Shown piece by piece: positions 8,048 through 16,848 of a DNA stretch of 51,149 nucleotides; position 1 is the first letter of the stretch, and the number at the start of each line of letters is the position of its first letter. The translations under genes were made by a program, and so were the position numbers. A model generated the notes under the pieces. The model saw only the letters and a program-made list of their open reading frames with translations. It ran no database searches and had not been told where the DNA came from. The stretch comes from an uncultured bacterium (GTDB lineage Bacteria > Actinomycetota > Coriobacteriia > Coriobacteriales > Coriobacteriaceae). The stretch is from positions 1-51,149 of the forward strand of contig CAJMMX010000005.1 of the NCBI GenBank assembly GCA_905214615.1. The letters are read 5' to 3'.

Positions 8048-8134
8048 ATGAACATCCTCATTCCCATCATCGGAGTCGTCTGCATTGGACTCCTTATCTA
8101 TTACATCTACATTCTGATGAGGAGTGATTCGTAA
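8048..8134 (+). CDS. kdpF: KdpF, small subunit of the K+-transporting ATPase
   Basis: A 28-residue, almost wholly hydrophobic peptide (MNILIPIIGVVCIGLLIYYI at its start) forming one membrane helix with a short polar tail, MRSDS. Size, hydrophobicity and position immediately before kdpA match KdpF, which stabilises the KdpFABC complex in E. coli (29 residues there). AAAGGGGCGG precedes the start. Only 3 bases separate its stop codon from the kdpA start, so the two are translationally coupled. Confidence 0.88.
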   Translation: MNILIPIIGVVCIGLLIYYIYILMRSDS

Positions 8135-8137
8135 ACT

Positions 8138-9961
8138 ATGGACGCTGCGATTCAGTACATCTTGTACTTTGCCGTGCTCGTCGTCCTGGCCGTTCCGCTC
8201 GGTCGGTTCATGGCCCATATCATGGATGGTGAGCATACGTTCCTGTCGCCTGTGATTGCTCCTGTGGAGCGTGGCGTCTATCGTCTGCTTCGCATCGACG
8301 CGGCAGAGCAGATGGGGTGTAGGCGCTACCTGGCGAGCGTGCTGGTCTTTTCGGGGATCGGCCTCGTGGTCCTTGTGGCACTTCAAGCGCTTCAGTCCTT
8401 CTTGCCAGGCAATCCCCAGCACCTGCCGGGTGTGCCATGGGACCTGTCGTTCAATACGGCTGCTTCCTTCATAACCAACACCAACTGGCAGTCCTACTCC
8501 GGCGAGACCACCCTGTCCTACCTTGTGCAGTTCATGGGTCTCACCGTGCAGAACTTCGTTTCCGCTGGCACCGGTATCGCGGTCATGTTCGCGCTGATTC
8601 GTGGCTTCCGTCAGGTCAAGGAGCAGAGCTTGGGTTCCTTCTGGGTCGACCTCACCCGCACCGTCCTGTATGTGCTCATCCCGCTGAACCTCGTGTTCGG
8701 CATCTGCCTGGCTGCCGGTGGCGTCATCTCCAACTTCCAGCCGGCTCAGAAGGCTGAGCTCGTAGAGCCCGTCGCCGTCCAGCCTAATGCAGACGGCGGC
8801 TGGAGCGTCCTCGACGGCGCCCAGATCGAGGGCGACACGGTCAAGGTCGACGGCAAGGTTGTCGAGGGCGCGCGCGTGGTCACCGAGCAGTTCCTGCCCC
8901 AGGGTCCTGCGGCTCCTCAGGTCGCCATCAAGCAGTCCGGAACCAACGGCGGCGGCTTCTTCGGCGTGAACTCCGCCCATCCGTATGAGAACCCCAGTGC
9001 CTTCACCAACATCATCGAGATGACCAGCCTGCTGCTGATCCCGGCTGCCTGCTGCTTCACCTTCGGTATCGGCGTCAAGAACACCAAGCAGGGCAAGGCC
9101 ATCTTTGCCGCCATGTTCATCCTGCTGGTGATCTTCACCGGCATCATCGCCGTCAACGAGCATGCGGGCACCCCGCAGCTGGCCGATGGCGGAGCGGTCA
9201 ATATCGAGATGACCGACGGCCAAGCCGGCGGCAACATGGAGGGCAAGGAGAGCCGCTTCGGTATCGTCACCTCCTCCACGTGGTCGGCTTACACCACCGC
9301 CGCTTCCAACGGCTCGGTTAACTCCATGCACGACTCCTACACCCCGCTGGGCGGTTTTGTCCAGATGCTCCAGATGGCTCTGGGCGAGGTTGTCTTCGGC
9401 GGCGTGGGCTGCGGCCTGTACGGCATGATCGGCTTCGCCATCCTCACAGTGTTCATCGCCGGCCTTATGGTCGGCCGCACGCCCGAGTTCCTGGGCAAGA
9501 AGATCGAGCCGGGCGAGATGCGCTGGGCAGTTGTCCTGTGCCTGGCAACTCCGTTTGCCATTCTGGTGTGCTCGGCCATCGCCTGCATGGTGCCCGGTCT
9601 TGCCGACCAGCTCAACAATGGTGGCGCGCACGGCTTCTCCGAGGTGCTGTATGCCTTCACCTCATGCGGCGGCAACAACGGCTCGGCGTTTGCAGGTATG
9701 AACTGCAACATTCCCTGGATCAACGTCATGCTCGGCCTCGAGATGCTGTTCGCCCGCTTCATGCCCATCATCGGTACGCTGGCTATCGCCGGCTCGCTGG
9801 CCAAGAAGGGTAAGGTCGCCGAGAGCGCCGGTACCCTGTCTACCACCAACGGCATGTTCGTATTCCTGCTCGTGTTCATCGTTCTGCTGATCGGTGCCCT
9901 GAGCTTCTTCCCGGCCCTGGCGCTTGGCCCCGTTGCCGAGTTCTTCCAGATGATTGCGTAA
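8138..9961 (+). CDS. kdpA: K+-transporting ATPase subunit KdpA
   Basis: A 607-residue polytopic membrane protein that forms the K+ selectivity filter of the KdpFABC pump. The filter loops of the four repeats are visible: SFITNTNWQSY, GTNGGGFFGVNSAHP, the segment around SSTWSAYTTAASNGSVNSMH, and FTSCGGNNGSAFAG. A moderately long hydrophilic insert lies between repeats 1 and 2 (about residues 200-260). ATG 8138 lies 3 bases after kdpF, with AGGAG just upstream inside kdpF. Length is slightly above the usual 560-600. Second gene of the kdpFABC operon. Confidence 0.97.
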   Translation: MDAAIQYILYFAVLVVLAVPLGRFMAHIMDGEHTFLSPVIAPVERGVYRLLRIDAAEQMGCRRYLASVLVFSGIGLVVLVALQALQSFLPGNPQHLPGVPWDLSFNTAASFITNTNWQSYSGETTLSYLVQFMGLTVQNFVSAGTGIAVMFALIRGFRQVKEQSLGSFWVDLTRTVLYVLIPLNLVFGICLAAGGVISNFQPAQKAELVEPVAVQPNADGGWSVLDGAQIEGDTVKVDGKVVEGARVVTEQFLPQGPAAPQVAIKQSGTNGGGFFGVNSAHPYENPSAFTNIIEMTSLLLIPAACCFTFGIGVKNTKQGKAIFAAMFILLVIFTGIIAVNEHAGTPQLADGGAVNIEMTDGQAGGNMEGKESRFGIVTSSTWSAYTTAASNGSVNSMHDSYTPLGGFVQMLQMALGEVVFGGVGCGLYGMIGFAILTVFIAGLMVGRTPEFLGKKIEPGEMRWAVVLCLATPFAILVCSAIACMVPGLADQLNNGGAHGFSEVLYAFTSCGGNNGSAFAGMNCNIPWINVMLGLEMLFARFMPIIGTLAIAGSLAKKGKVAESAGTLSTTNGMFVFLLVFIVLLIGALSFFPALALGPVAEFFQMIA

Positions 9962-9977
9962 AGGAGGGCGCAGATTT

Positions 9978-12038
9978 ATGACTATGCAAAAAGACATGAT
10001 GGGCCGCGCGGTCCGCGACTCGTTTGCCAAGCTGGACCCTCGCGTCCAGATTCAAAACCCGGTCATGTTCCTGGTGTGGCTTTCAGCCGTCATGACCTCC
10101 GTCCTGGTCGTCGCTTCCATCTTCGGTGTGCGGGACGCGGGTGTGCCCACCTACTATGTGGTCGCCATCGCGGTCATCCTGTGGCTCACCGACCTGTTCT
10201 CGAACTTCGCCGAGGCACTTGCCGAGGGCCGCGGTAAGGCTCAGGCTGATTCTCTGCGTGCGGCCAAGAAGGATGTCGAGGCCCATCGCATCGAGTCCGT
10301 TGAGGACAAGGAGCACTTCACCGTCGTTCCCGGCACCGAGCTCACGCGCGGCGACCTGGTGATCGTACGCGCCGGCGAGCAGATTCCCGGCGACGGCGAC
10401 GTCATCGAGGGCGCTGCCTCCGTTGACGAGTCCGCCATCACCGGCGAGTCCGCCCCCGTGGTCCGCGAGGCCGGCGGCGACCGCTCTGCCGTTACCGGCG
10501 GTACCACGGTGCTGTCCGACTGGATCATCGTCAAGATCTCCAGTGAGCCCGGCCAGAGCTTCCTGGACAAGATGATCGCGATGGTCGAGGGTGCCGCGCG
10601 CAAGAAGACCCCTAACGAGATCGCTCTGGAGATCTTCCTGGTGGCCCTTTCCATCGTCTTTATTCTGGTCACGCTGGCCCTGTATTGTTACTCCTGCTTC
10701 TCGGTCGGTCTTAACGACATGGTCAACCCCACGGCCGTGACCACGCTCGTGGCGCTGCTCGTGTGCCTGGCTCCCACTACCATCGGCGCCCTTCTGTCCG
10801 CCATCGGCATCGCCGGCATGAGCCGTCTGAACGAGGCCAACGTGCTGGCCATGTCCGGCCGCGCCATCGAGGCCGCCGGCGACGTCGACATCCTCATGCT
10901 CGACAAGACCGGCACCATCACCCTGGGTAACCGCCAAGCCGCCGAGTTCATCCCGGTCGACGGCGTCGATCCCGCGGAGCTGGCCGATGCCGCCCAGCTT
11001 TCCTCGCTGGCCGACGAGACCCCCGAGGGCCGTTCCATCGTCGTGCTCGCCAAGGAGCAGTTCGGTCTGCGCGGCCGCACGCTCGAGGATAAGGGCATGG
11101 AGTTCATCCCGTTCACCGCGGCAACGCGTATGTCCGGCGTGAACTACGAGGGCAATGAGATCCGCAAGGGCGCTGCCGATTCCGTGCGCACCTATCTGGA
11201 GGCAGCCGGCGGCGTGTTCTCCCAGGAGTGCGAAGAGGCCGTCGAACGCATCGCCAAGGCCGGCGGCACCCCGCTGGTCGTGACCAAGAACTGCCGCGTG
11301 CTGGGCGTTGTGTACCTCAAGGACATCATCAAGTCCGGCGTTAAGGAGAAGTTCGCCGACCTGCGCAAGATGGGCATCAAGACCATCATGGTGACGGGCG
11401 ACAATCCGCTCACCGCCGCGGCAATCGCCGCCGAGGCCGGCGTTGACGACTTCCTGGCCGAGGCCACCCCTGAAGGCAAACTCGAGAAGATCCGCGAGTT
11501 CCAGCGTGAGGGTCACCTGGTCGCCATGACCGGCGACGGCACCAACGACGCGCCCGCTCTGGCCCAGGCCGACGTCGCCGTGGCCATGAACACGGGCACC
11601 CAGGCTGCCAAGGAGGCCGGCAACATGGTCGACCTCGACTCCAGCCCCACCAAGCTCATCGAGGTCGTGCGTATTGGCAAGCAGCTGCTCATGACCCGCG
11701 GCTCGCTCACGACCTTCTCGGTGGCCAACGACGTGGCGAAGTACTTCGCTATCATCCCGGCCCTGTTCTCGCCGATCTATTCGGGACTGGGCGCCCTCAA
11801 CATCCTGAGCCTCACCAACCCGTTGACGGCCGTGCTGTCCGCCATCATCTACAACGCGCTGGTCATCGTCGCGCTAATTCCGGCGGCTCTCAAGGGCGTC
11901 AAGTACCGCGAGGTTCCATCCGGCCAGCTGTTGACCCATAACCTGCTGGTGTGGGGTCTGGGCGGCATCGTGGCGCCGTTCGTATTCATCAAGATTATCG
12001 ACATGCTGCTGGCCTTGTTCGGCATTGGCATGATGTAG
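9978..12038 (+). CDS. kdpB: K+-transporting ATPase catalytic subunit KdpB
   Basis: A 686-residue P-type ATPase that hydrolyses ATP to drive K+ uptake through KdpA. The phosphorylated Asp309 lies in MLDKTGTI, the actuator loop motif is ITGES, and the hinge motif is GDGTNDAPAL; membrane segments are placed as in KdpB. The start at 9978 follows AAGGAGGG at 9961-9968; an upstream ATG at 9954 lies inside kdpA and would precede the ribosome binding site. It starts 16 bases after kdpA and is followed 12 bases later by kdpC. Confidence 0.97.
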   Translation: MTMQKDMMGRAVRDSFAKLDPRVQIQNPVMFLVWLSAVMTSVLVVASIFGVRDAGVPTYYVVAIAVILWLTDLFSNFAEALAEGRGKAQADSLRAAKKDVEAHRIESVEDKEHFTVVPGTELTRGDLVIVRAGEQIPGDGDVIEGAASVDESAITGESAPVVREAGGDRSAVTGGTTVLSDWIIVKISSEPGQSFLDKMIAMVEGAARKKTPNEIALEIFLVALSIVFILVTLALYCYSCFSVGLNDMVNPTAVTTLVALLVCLAPTTIGALLSAIGIAGMSRLNEANVLAMSGRAIEAAGDVDILMLDKTGTITLGNRQAAEFIPVDGVDPAELADAAQLSSLADETPEGRSIVVLAKEQFGLRGRTLEDKGMEFIPFTAATRMSGVNYEGNEIRKGAADSVRTYLEAAGGVFSQECEEAVERIAKAGGTPLVVTKNCRVLGVVYLKDIIKSGVKEKFADLRKMGIKTIMVTGDNPLTAAAIAAEAGVDDFLAEATPEGKLEKIREFQREGHLVAMTGDGTNDAPALAQADVAVAMNTGTQAAKEAGNMVDLDSSPTKLIEVVRIGKQLLMTRGSLTTFSVANDVAKYFAIIPALFSPIYSGLGALNILSLTNPLTAVLSAIIYNALVIVALIPAALKGVKYREVPSGQLLTHNLLVWGLGGIVAPFVFIKIIDMLLALFGIGMM

Positions 12039-12050
12039 ACGGAGGTTTGT

Positions 12051-12641
12051 ATGTTCAAAGGTATCGCATCGCGCGCACTTGGCGTGTTCGCGCTGTTTAC
12101 CATCGTCTGCGGCCTGGGATACACGCTCGTGGTGACCGGCGTCGTGCAGCTTGCGTTTCCGTACCAGGCGAACGGATCGCTTATTACGGTCGACGGCAAG
12201 GTTGTGGGTTCCGAGCTCATCGGCCAGAACTTCGATGACGAAGCCCACATGTGGGGTCGTATCCAGAACGTGTCAATTGTCGAAGGCGAAGACGGCGAGC
12301 TCATGGCGTATGGTGCCCCGTCCAACCTGTCCCCGGCGAGTGAGAAGTATCGGCAGCTTGTGGATGCGCGCGTGAAGAAGATTCGCGCCGCCAACTCCGA
12401 TGCCGATATGGACGCTGTGCCCGTCGACCTGGTGACGTGTTCGGGGTCCGGCCTCGACCCGGAGATCTCTCCGGATGCCGCCGAGTACCAGGTCCCGCGC
12501 CTTGCCAAGGCCACGGGCAAGAGCGAAGACGAGGTGCGCGAGATCATCGCCCAGTGCACCAAGGGCCGTTTCCTCGGCGTGTTCGGCGAGCCCACGGTTA
12601 ACGTGCTCAAGGTGAACCTTATGCTGGACGGCGCGCTGTAA
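12051..12641 (+). CDS. kdpC: K+-transporting ATPase subunit KdpC
   Basis: A 196-residue single-pass membrane protein that stabilises KdpB and raises its ATP affinity. One N-terminal membrane helix (about residues 9-35, FALFTIVCGLGYTLVVTGVV) is followed by an extracytoplasmic domain with the family motifs LIGQNF, TCSGSGLDPEISPDAA and GRFLGVFGEPTVNVLKVN. GGAGG precedes the start. Last gene of kdpFABC; the repeat hairpin at 12707-12769 with its T-run may end the transcript. Confidence 0.96.
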   Translation: MFKGIASRALGVFALFTIVCGLGYTLVVTGVVQLAFPYQANGSLITVDGKVVGSELIGQNFDDEAHMWGRIQNVSIVEGEDGELMAYGAPSNLSPASEKYRQLVDARVKKIRAANSDADMDAVPVDLVTCSGSGLDPEISPDAAEYQVPRLAKATGKSEDEVREIIAQCTKGRFLGVFGEPTVNVLKVNLMLDGAL

Positions 12642-12660
12642 GTGAGGGAGTGGCGGATGA

Positions 12661-12786
12661 GGGCATGACTGACTATCTGAGCCCTCAATTCCACCCCGCC
12701 CATCGGTTGCGGTGAAATACGGACTGTTTTGGCTGTCAAAAGTCTCATCTACTCCGTATTCCACCGCAACTTTTTTGTGAGGGTCG
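12661..12786 (+). repeat. ~120-bp element, copy 2, after kdpC
   Basis: Direct-orientation partner of 4246-4367. The hairpin arms are at 12707-12720 and 12756-12769, followed by TTTTTT. Together the two copies enclose the complete kdpEDFABC cluster and nothing else. Confidence 0.8.
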
Positions 12787-12889
12787 GGATTGAAGGTGGG
12801 GAGTGCGAGCGAGTGCGAATGCGGCGGATACTGATACGATAAGTACGTTAGTAACTGCCGCCGAGCGGCTCAAACGAAAGGAAGCCTGC

Positions 12890-14839
12890 ATGGAGTCTTC
12901 TGCCTATCCAATGCTCTTTAGCCCGATCAAGGTCGGTACGACCGAGGTCAAGAACCGCGTCTTTATGCCGCCAGTGTCAACCAACCTGGCCGATCATGGC
13001 TATGTGACCGACGACTTGGTCGATCATTACCGCGCCCGCGCCAAGGGCGGCGTGGGCCTCATCATCACCGAGGTCGTGACGGTCGAGCCCACCTATACCT
13101 ATCTGCCGGGTGACATGTGCTGCTACGACGACACGTTTATCCCCGGCTGGGAAAAGCTCGCCGCGGCCGTCCACGAGTACGGCTGCAAGATCATGCCGCA
13201 GCTCTTCCACCCCGCCTACATGGCCTTTAACATTCCAGGCACGCCGCGCCTGATCGCCCCGTCCTTTGTGGGCCCGTCCTATGCCCGCGAGGCACCGCGT
13301 CCCATCACGGTTGACGAGATCCACGAGCTCACGCATCAGTTCGGCGACGCTGCCGTGCGTATGCAGAAGGCCGGCGTCGATGGCGTCGAGGTCCATGCGG
13401 CGCACGCCCACGGTATGCTCGGCGGCTTTTTGACTCCGCTCTACAACAAGCGTACCGACGAGTACGGCGGCTCGCTCGACGCCCGCATGCGCTTCCTGCT
13501 CGAGGTCATCGCCGAGATTCGCGAGCGCTGCGGCAAGGACTTCATTATCGACGTCCGTATCTCGGGCGACGAGTACACCGATGGCGGCCTGACCCTCAAC
13601 GACATGATCTACGTCTCGCGTCGCCTGGAGAAGGCCGGCGTCGACATGATTCATGTGTCGGGCGGCACCACCATCAAGCGTGGCTCCGCAATTCCCGCCG
13701 CCGGTACGCAGCAGGCCTCGCATGCCGCCTGCTCGCGCGAGATTAAGAAGCACGTCAACATTCCCGTTGCCACGGTCGGCCGCATCAACGAGGCCTGGAT
13801 CGCCGAGGAGCTGATCGAGGACGGCGCCGCCGACATCTGCATGATGGGCCGCGCCAATCTGTGCGATGCCGAGTTCTGCAATAAGGCGGCTGCCGGCAAC
13901 GCCGACGAGATCCGTCCCTGCATCGGCTGCCTGCGCTGCCTGAACGGCATCATGTTTGGCAAGCGCATCTCCTGCACCGTCAACCCGGACGTCGAGCGCG
14001 ACGAGGCCGGCTACGAGCCTGCCGCCGAGGCCAAGAACGTGCTCGTCGTGGGCGCCGGTCCCGCTGGCATGGAGGCGGCCTACATTGCCGCCAAGCGCGG
14101 CCATAACGTGGTGCTCGTGGATAAGCAGGACGAACCGGGCGGCGAGATGCGCATCGCGGCCGTTCCGCCGGCAAAGCAGGAGCTCACTCGTGTGATCAAG
14201 TACCAGTACCGTCGCCTGGCCGAGGCCGGCGTCACGTGCGTATTTGGCACTGAGCTTACTGCCGAGGACATTCAGCGTGACTACGCCGGCTACGAGGTCG
14301 TCCTAGCTTATGGCGCCGAGCCCATCGCTCCGGCCTTCATGCAGGGCTTTAAGCAGGTTATGACGGCTGACGACCTGTTGGGCGGCAAGGCTTTTCCGGG
14401 CAAGAAGATCGTCATCGTGGGCGGCGGCACCGTCGGCTGCGAGACGGCCGATTACCTGGCCCCGTTGGTCAACGACCTGTCGCCGGCCAATCGCGATGTC
14501 ACCGTCATCGAGATGACCAAGACGCTCGCCGCCAACGAGGGCGGTGCCGGCCGCGCGGTGCTCATCACGCGCATGCTCTCCAAGGGTGTCCACGTGCTGA
14601 CTGAGGCCAAGGTGACCGAGATTACCGAGGATGCTATCAGCTACGAGAAGGACGGCGAGGTCCACACCATCACCGGTGCCGATACGCTGGTGCTTGCCAT
14701 GGGCTATCGTCCCAATACCAAGCTGGCAGACGACCTGGCTGCAGCCGGTGTTGCCACCCACGTGCTGGGCGATGCCAACAAGTGCGGTAACATTCGCGAC
14801 GCCATCGGCGATGGCTACAAGGTTGCCTGCGAGCTCTAG
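12890..14839 (+). CDS. NADH:flavin oxidoreductase of the 2,4-dienoyl-CoA reductase / BaiCD-like type
   Basis: A 649-residue three-part flavoenzyme. Residues 1 to about 335 form an old-yellow-enzyme TIM barrel (FMN site), with HAAHAHGMLGGFLTPLYNKR as the catalytic region. Cys344, Cys347, Cys350 and Cys362 form a [4Fe-4S] motif. From about residue 380 a FAD/NAD(P)-binding domain begins with VVGAGPAGMEAA and a second Rossmann motif, VGGGTVGCE. Relatives reduce enoates such as 2,4-dienoyl-CoA, cinnamate or unsaturated bile-acid intermediates with NADH in anaerobes; the substrate here cannot be told. The start at 12890 follows AAAGGAAG. Monocistronic, after the kdp-side repeat and before a terminator at 14914. 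Confidence 0.9.
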   Translation: MESSAYPMLFSPIKVGTTEVKNRVFMPPVSTNLADHGYVTDDLVDHYRARAKGGVGLIITEVVTVEPTYTYLPGDMCCYDDTFIPGWEKLAAAVHEYGCKIMPQLFHPAYMAFNIPGTPRLIAPSFVGPSYAREAPRPITVDEIHELTHQFGDAAVRMQKAGVDGVEVHAAHAHGMLGGFLTPLYNKRTDEYGGSLDARMRFLLEVIAEIRERCGKDFIIDVRISGDEYTDGGLTLNDMIYVSRRLEKAGVDMIHVSGGTTIKRGSAIPAAGTQQASHAACSREIKKHVNIPVATVGRINEAWIAEELIEDGAADICMMGRANLCDAEFCNKAAAGNADEIRPCIGCLRCLNGIMFGKRISCTVNPDVERDEAGYEPAAEAKNVLVVGAGPAGMEAAYIAAKRGHNVVLVDKQDEPGGEMRIAAVPPAKQELTRVIKYQYRRLAEAGVTCVFGTELTAEDIQRDYAGYEVVLAYGAEPIAPAFMQGFKQVMTADDLLGGKAFPGKKIVIVGGGTVGCETADYLAPLVNDLSPANRDVTVIEMTKTLAANEGGAGRAVLITRMLSKGVHVLTEAKVTEITEDAISYEKDGEVHTITGADTLVLAMGYRPNTKLADDLAAAGVATHVLGDANKCGNIRDAIGDGYKVACEL

Positions 14840-14913
14840 TTAACCCTTTGTTGCGTGGGGGCCAGGTTACTTTGCGCTAAGTTGATGCATGTAAACCTGA
14901 CCCCATTGCACCA

Positions 14914-14954
14914 TTTGATAAAACGCAAGCGCTCGCTGCCTGCGTTTTATCAAA
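14914..14954 (+). terminator. Long hairpin after the flavin oxidoreductase
   Basis: TTTGATAAAACGCA pairs exactly with TGCGTTTTATCAAA around a short GC-rich top. There is no U-run beyond the stem's own A/T, but the A-rich and T-rich ends allow it to work in both directions. An additional weaker inverted repeat (GGCCAGGTTA with TAAACCTGAC) precedes it at 14858-14904. Confidence 0.6.
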
Positions 14955-14973
14955 GAAAGATTATTGTCGAGCC

Positions 14974-15253
14974 TTAAATGCCTTTTGTTTGTGTGCCTTC
15001 CGCAATCATATTGCGGTTGTAGACCAGGTGCAGATACATCGCATCGTGAGCGGCGGTGGGGTTGCGCGTCTCAATGGCGTCGGCCACACCGTGGTGCGTG
15101 CGGATGGTCTCCTCGACGAACTTTTTTGCCCGTTACGTCGATAAAGAGGGGAACGGATGCCTTGAGCACACCCATCAGACGGGTAACGGCGAGGTTGCCG
15201 CCATCCCAGGGCGGCTTCATGGGGTAGCGCCCGTACGCATCGAATTTTTCCTC
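14974..15253 (-). pseudogene. Truncated, frameshifted GntR-family (FCD domain) regulator
   Basis: Read on the minus strand, this encodes the last ~95 residues of a FadR/GntR regulator effector domain: DAYGRYPMKPPWDGGN, then VTRLMGVLKAS, then, after a frame change, FVEETIRTHHGVADAIETRN and DAMYLHLVYNRNM, ending at TAA 14974. The N-terminal half including the DNA-binding domain is missing; an in-frame stop lies at 15254. The frame changes at a run of six A (plus strand T, about 15122-15127); removing one base restores GKKFVEET. It is therefore both 5'-truncated and frameshifted. It is not a copy of the intact GntR gene at 17297. Confidence 0.75.
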
Positions 15254-15272
15254 TCATAGATGTGCGGCACAA

Positions 15273-15307
15273 AGAGCCCCGAGTTCATACGAGCTCGGGG
15301 CTCTTTT
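15273..15307. terminator. Terminator-like hairpin
   Basis: AGAGCCCCGAG and CTCGGGGCTCT form an 11-bp stem, followed by TTTT on the plus strand. It lies between the GntR remnant and the AlbA_2 gene. The matching A-run on the other side suggests it may act in either direction. Confidence 0.7.
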
Positions 15308-15331
15308 CGTTTGGATTTCAGACGTATTGAC

Positions 15332-15465
15332 AGACGAAAACAGTCTGCGTCCGGTATTGAGCCATACGAAAGCGAAATTATGCGTCTTAATTCCGTACGC
15401 AAATCAAGACGAAAACAGTTTGCGTCTTATATAAATCAGTACGCAAACGGTTTTCGTCTTATAAT
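15332..15465 (+). promoter_or_regulatory. Three operator-like repeats and a TATAAT box ahead of the AlbA_2 regulator
   Basis: Near-identical sites occur at 15332-15351, 15406-15428 (the most palindromic, core GACGAAAACAGTTTGCGTC) and, inverted, 15439-15460; further half-sites (TACGCAAA, TGCGTCTTA) lie between. The last site abuts TATAAT (15460-15465). This looks like a repressed promoter for the gene starting at 15503, probably autoregulated. Confidence 0.6.
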
Positions 15466-15502
15466 ACGGTTATGAATGGTACGAAACGAGGGGGTTGTGC
15501 AT

Positions 15503-16756
15503 ATGGTTGTTAGAGAGAGCCCTACAGTCGAATACAAGGAAAGCGTTACGCCGACGTTTCTTAAAACGGTGAGCGCCTATGCAAACTATGGGACGGGCAA
15601 GATTGAGTTTGGCGTTGATGACGAGGGCGTGGTTGTCGGCCTTGCAGATCCGGTCGCAGAGTGTCTCCGCATCGAGAACATGATTAATGACAGCTTGGAC
15701 CCCGCTCCCCGTTACACGCTCGAGCCCGATGAGAAACACGGGACCGTAATCCTTACGGTTTATGAGGGACAGGACAAACCCTATCGAAGCAAGGGAAAGG
15801 CCTACAGGCGAAACGATTCGGCAACGGTGGAGGTCGACCGGTTTGAGTATGGCAGGCTGACGCTCGAAGGCAGCAACGTAACGTTCGACGCGCTCACGTC
15901 GGCTCGCCAGGACTTGAGCTTTCATACGCTCGAGCATAAGTGTGTTGAACACCTCGGCATTTCCGAGCTAACGTCGGATATCTTGCGTACGCTCCGCTTG
16001 CTCGGCAAGGATGGCTATACCAATGCCGCGGCGATTTTAGCGGATAAGAATGATTTTCCAGGCATCGACTGCGTCCGTTTTGGCGATACCGAGGATGTGA
16101 TCTTGGATCGCGAGGCGGCGACAAATGTATCCGCAATTGAGCAGGCGGACAGGGCGGTGGCTATGTTTGCACGCTACTACCGTTATGAGCGTATCGAAGG
16201 GATGGAGCGCGTCCAAACCGATCGAATTCCTCTTGAGGCATTCCGCGAAGCTGTTGCAAACGCTTTAGTGCATCGGACGTGGGACGTTCGAGCGAACGTT
16301 CAAATTGCCCTGTACGATGATCGCGTCGTTGTGACCTCCCCCGGATCGCTGCCCGCCGGTTTGACGACGGAACAATACCTGTATGGGCAGATATCCGTGC
16401 TCAGAAACCCCATCGTTGCAGAGGCCTTCTTAAAGCTGGATTACATCGAGAAATTTGGTACGGGAATTGCGCGCATTAGACGTGCCTATCGCGATTCGAT
16501 CAATCAACCAATTTTTGATGTTCGCGGCGGCATGGTGGCCGTCACATTGCCCGTTACCGATGCCTTTGAAGGGTCCGAGGAAGAGGTCCAGGTTCTCAAG
16601 GCCTTGTCGGGCGGGCGAATTATGTCGCGAAGCGAGATTGAAAAACAGACGGGGCTGAGCCGCATGCGGACGTTGGCGGCACTCGAATCTCTGCTTGAAC
16701 GGAATGCAATCGTAAGGCAGGGAACCGGGCGGGCCACGAAATACGAGCGCTCATAG
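15503..16756 (+). CDS. AlbA_2-domain (Schlafen-like) putative transcriptional regulator
   Basis: A 417-residue protein of the family often misnamed ATP-dependent DNA helicase RecG-related. The N-terminal AlbA_2 nucleic-acid-binding domain is visible in residues 5-110 (VEYKESVT, then SAYANYGTGKIEFGVDDEG). The middle and C-terminal parts hold an ATPase-like segment with AFREAVANALVHRTWD at about residue 246 and the GSLPAGLT turn. The C-terminus ends in a winged-helix-like stretch (MSRSEIEKQTGLSRMRTLAA). The start at 15503 is chosen for GAGGGGG 8 bases upstream; an upstream ATG at 15476 would put the ribosome binding site inside the gene. The operator array at 15332 suggests self-regulation. Target genes are unknown. 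Confidence 0.8.
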   Translation: MVVRESPTVEYKESVTPTFLKTVSAYANYGTGKIEFGVDDEGVVVGLADPVAECLRIENMINDSLDPAPRYTLEPDEKHGTVILTVYEGQDKPYRSKGKAYRRNDSATVEVDRFEYGRLTLEGSNVTFDALTSARQDLSFHTLEHKCVEHLGISELTSDILRTLRLLGKDGYTNAAAILADKNDFPGIDCVRFGDTEDVILDREAATNVSAIEQADRAVAMFARYYRYERIEGMERVQTDRIPLEAFREAVANALVHRTWDVRANVQIALYDDRVVVTSPGSLPAGLTTEQYLYGQISVLRNPIVAEAFLKLDYIEKFGTGIARIRRAYRDSINQPIFDVRGGMVAVTLPVTDAFEGSEEEVQVLKALSGGRIMSRSEIEKQTGLSRMRTLAALESLLERNAIVRQGTGRATKYERS

Positions 16757-16780
16757 TCCAAAAGAGCCATGGTACAAGAC

Positions 16781-16810
16781 GGACCCCAAGCCAGCGTTGG
16801 CTTGGGGTCC
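16781..16810 (+). terminator. Perfect hairpin after the AlbA_2 gene
   Basis: A 13-bp perfect stem (GGACCCCAAGCCA and complement) with a 4-base loop starts 25 bases after the stop codon. There is no long U-run after it. The rest of the 16757-17296 gap holds the 10-bp tandem repeats and the long palindromic element listed next, and no gene. Confidence 0.7.
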
Positions 16811-16848
16811 GTTATATCCCGGATGGTAATGGGCCGATTATTGTCAAG

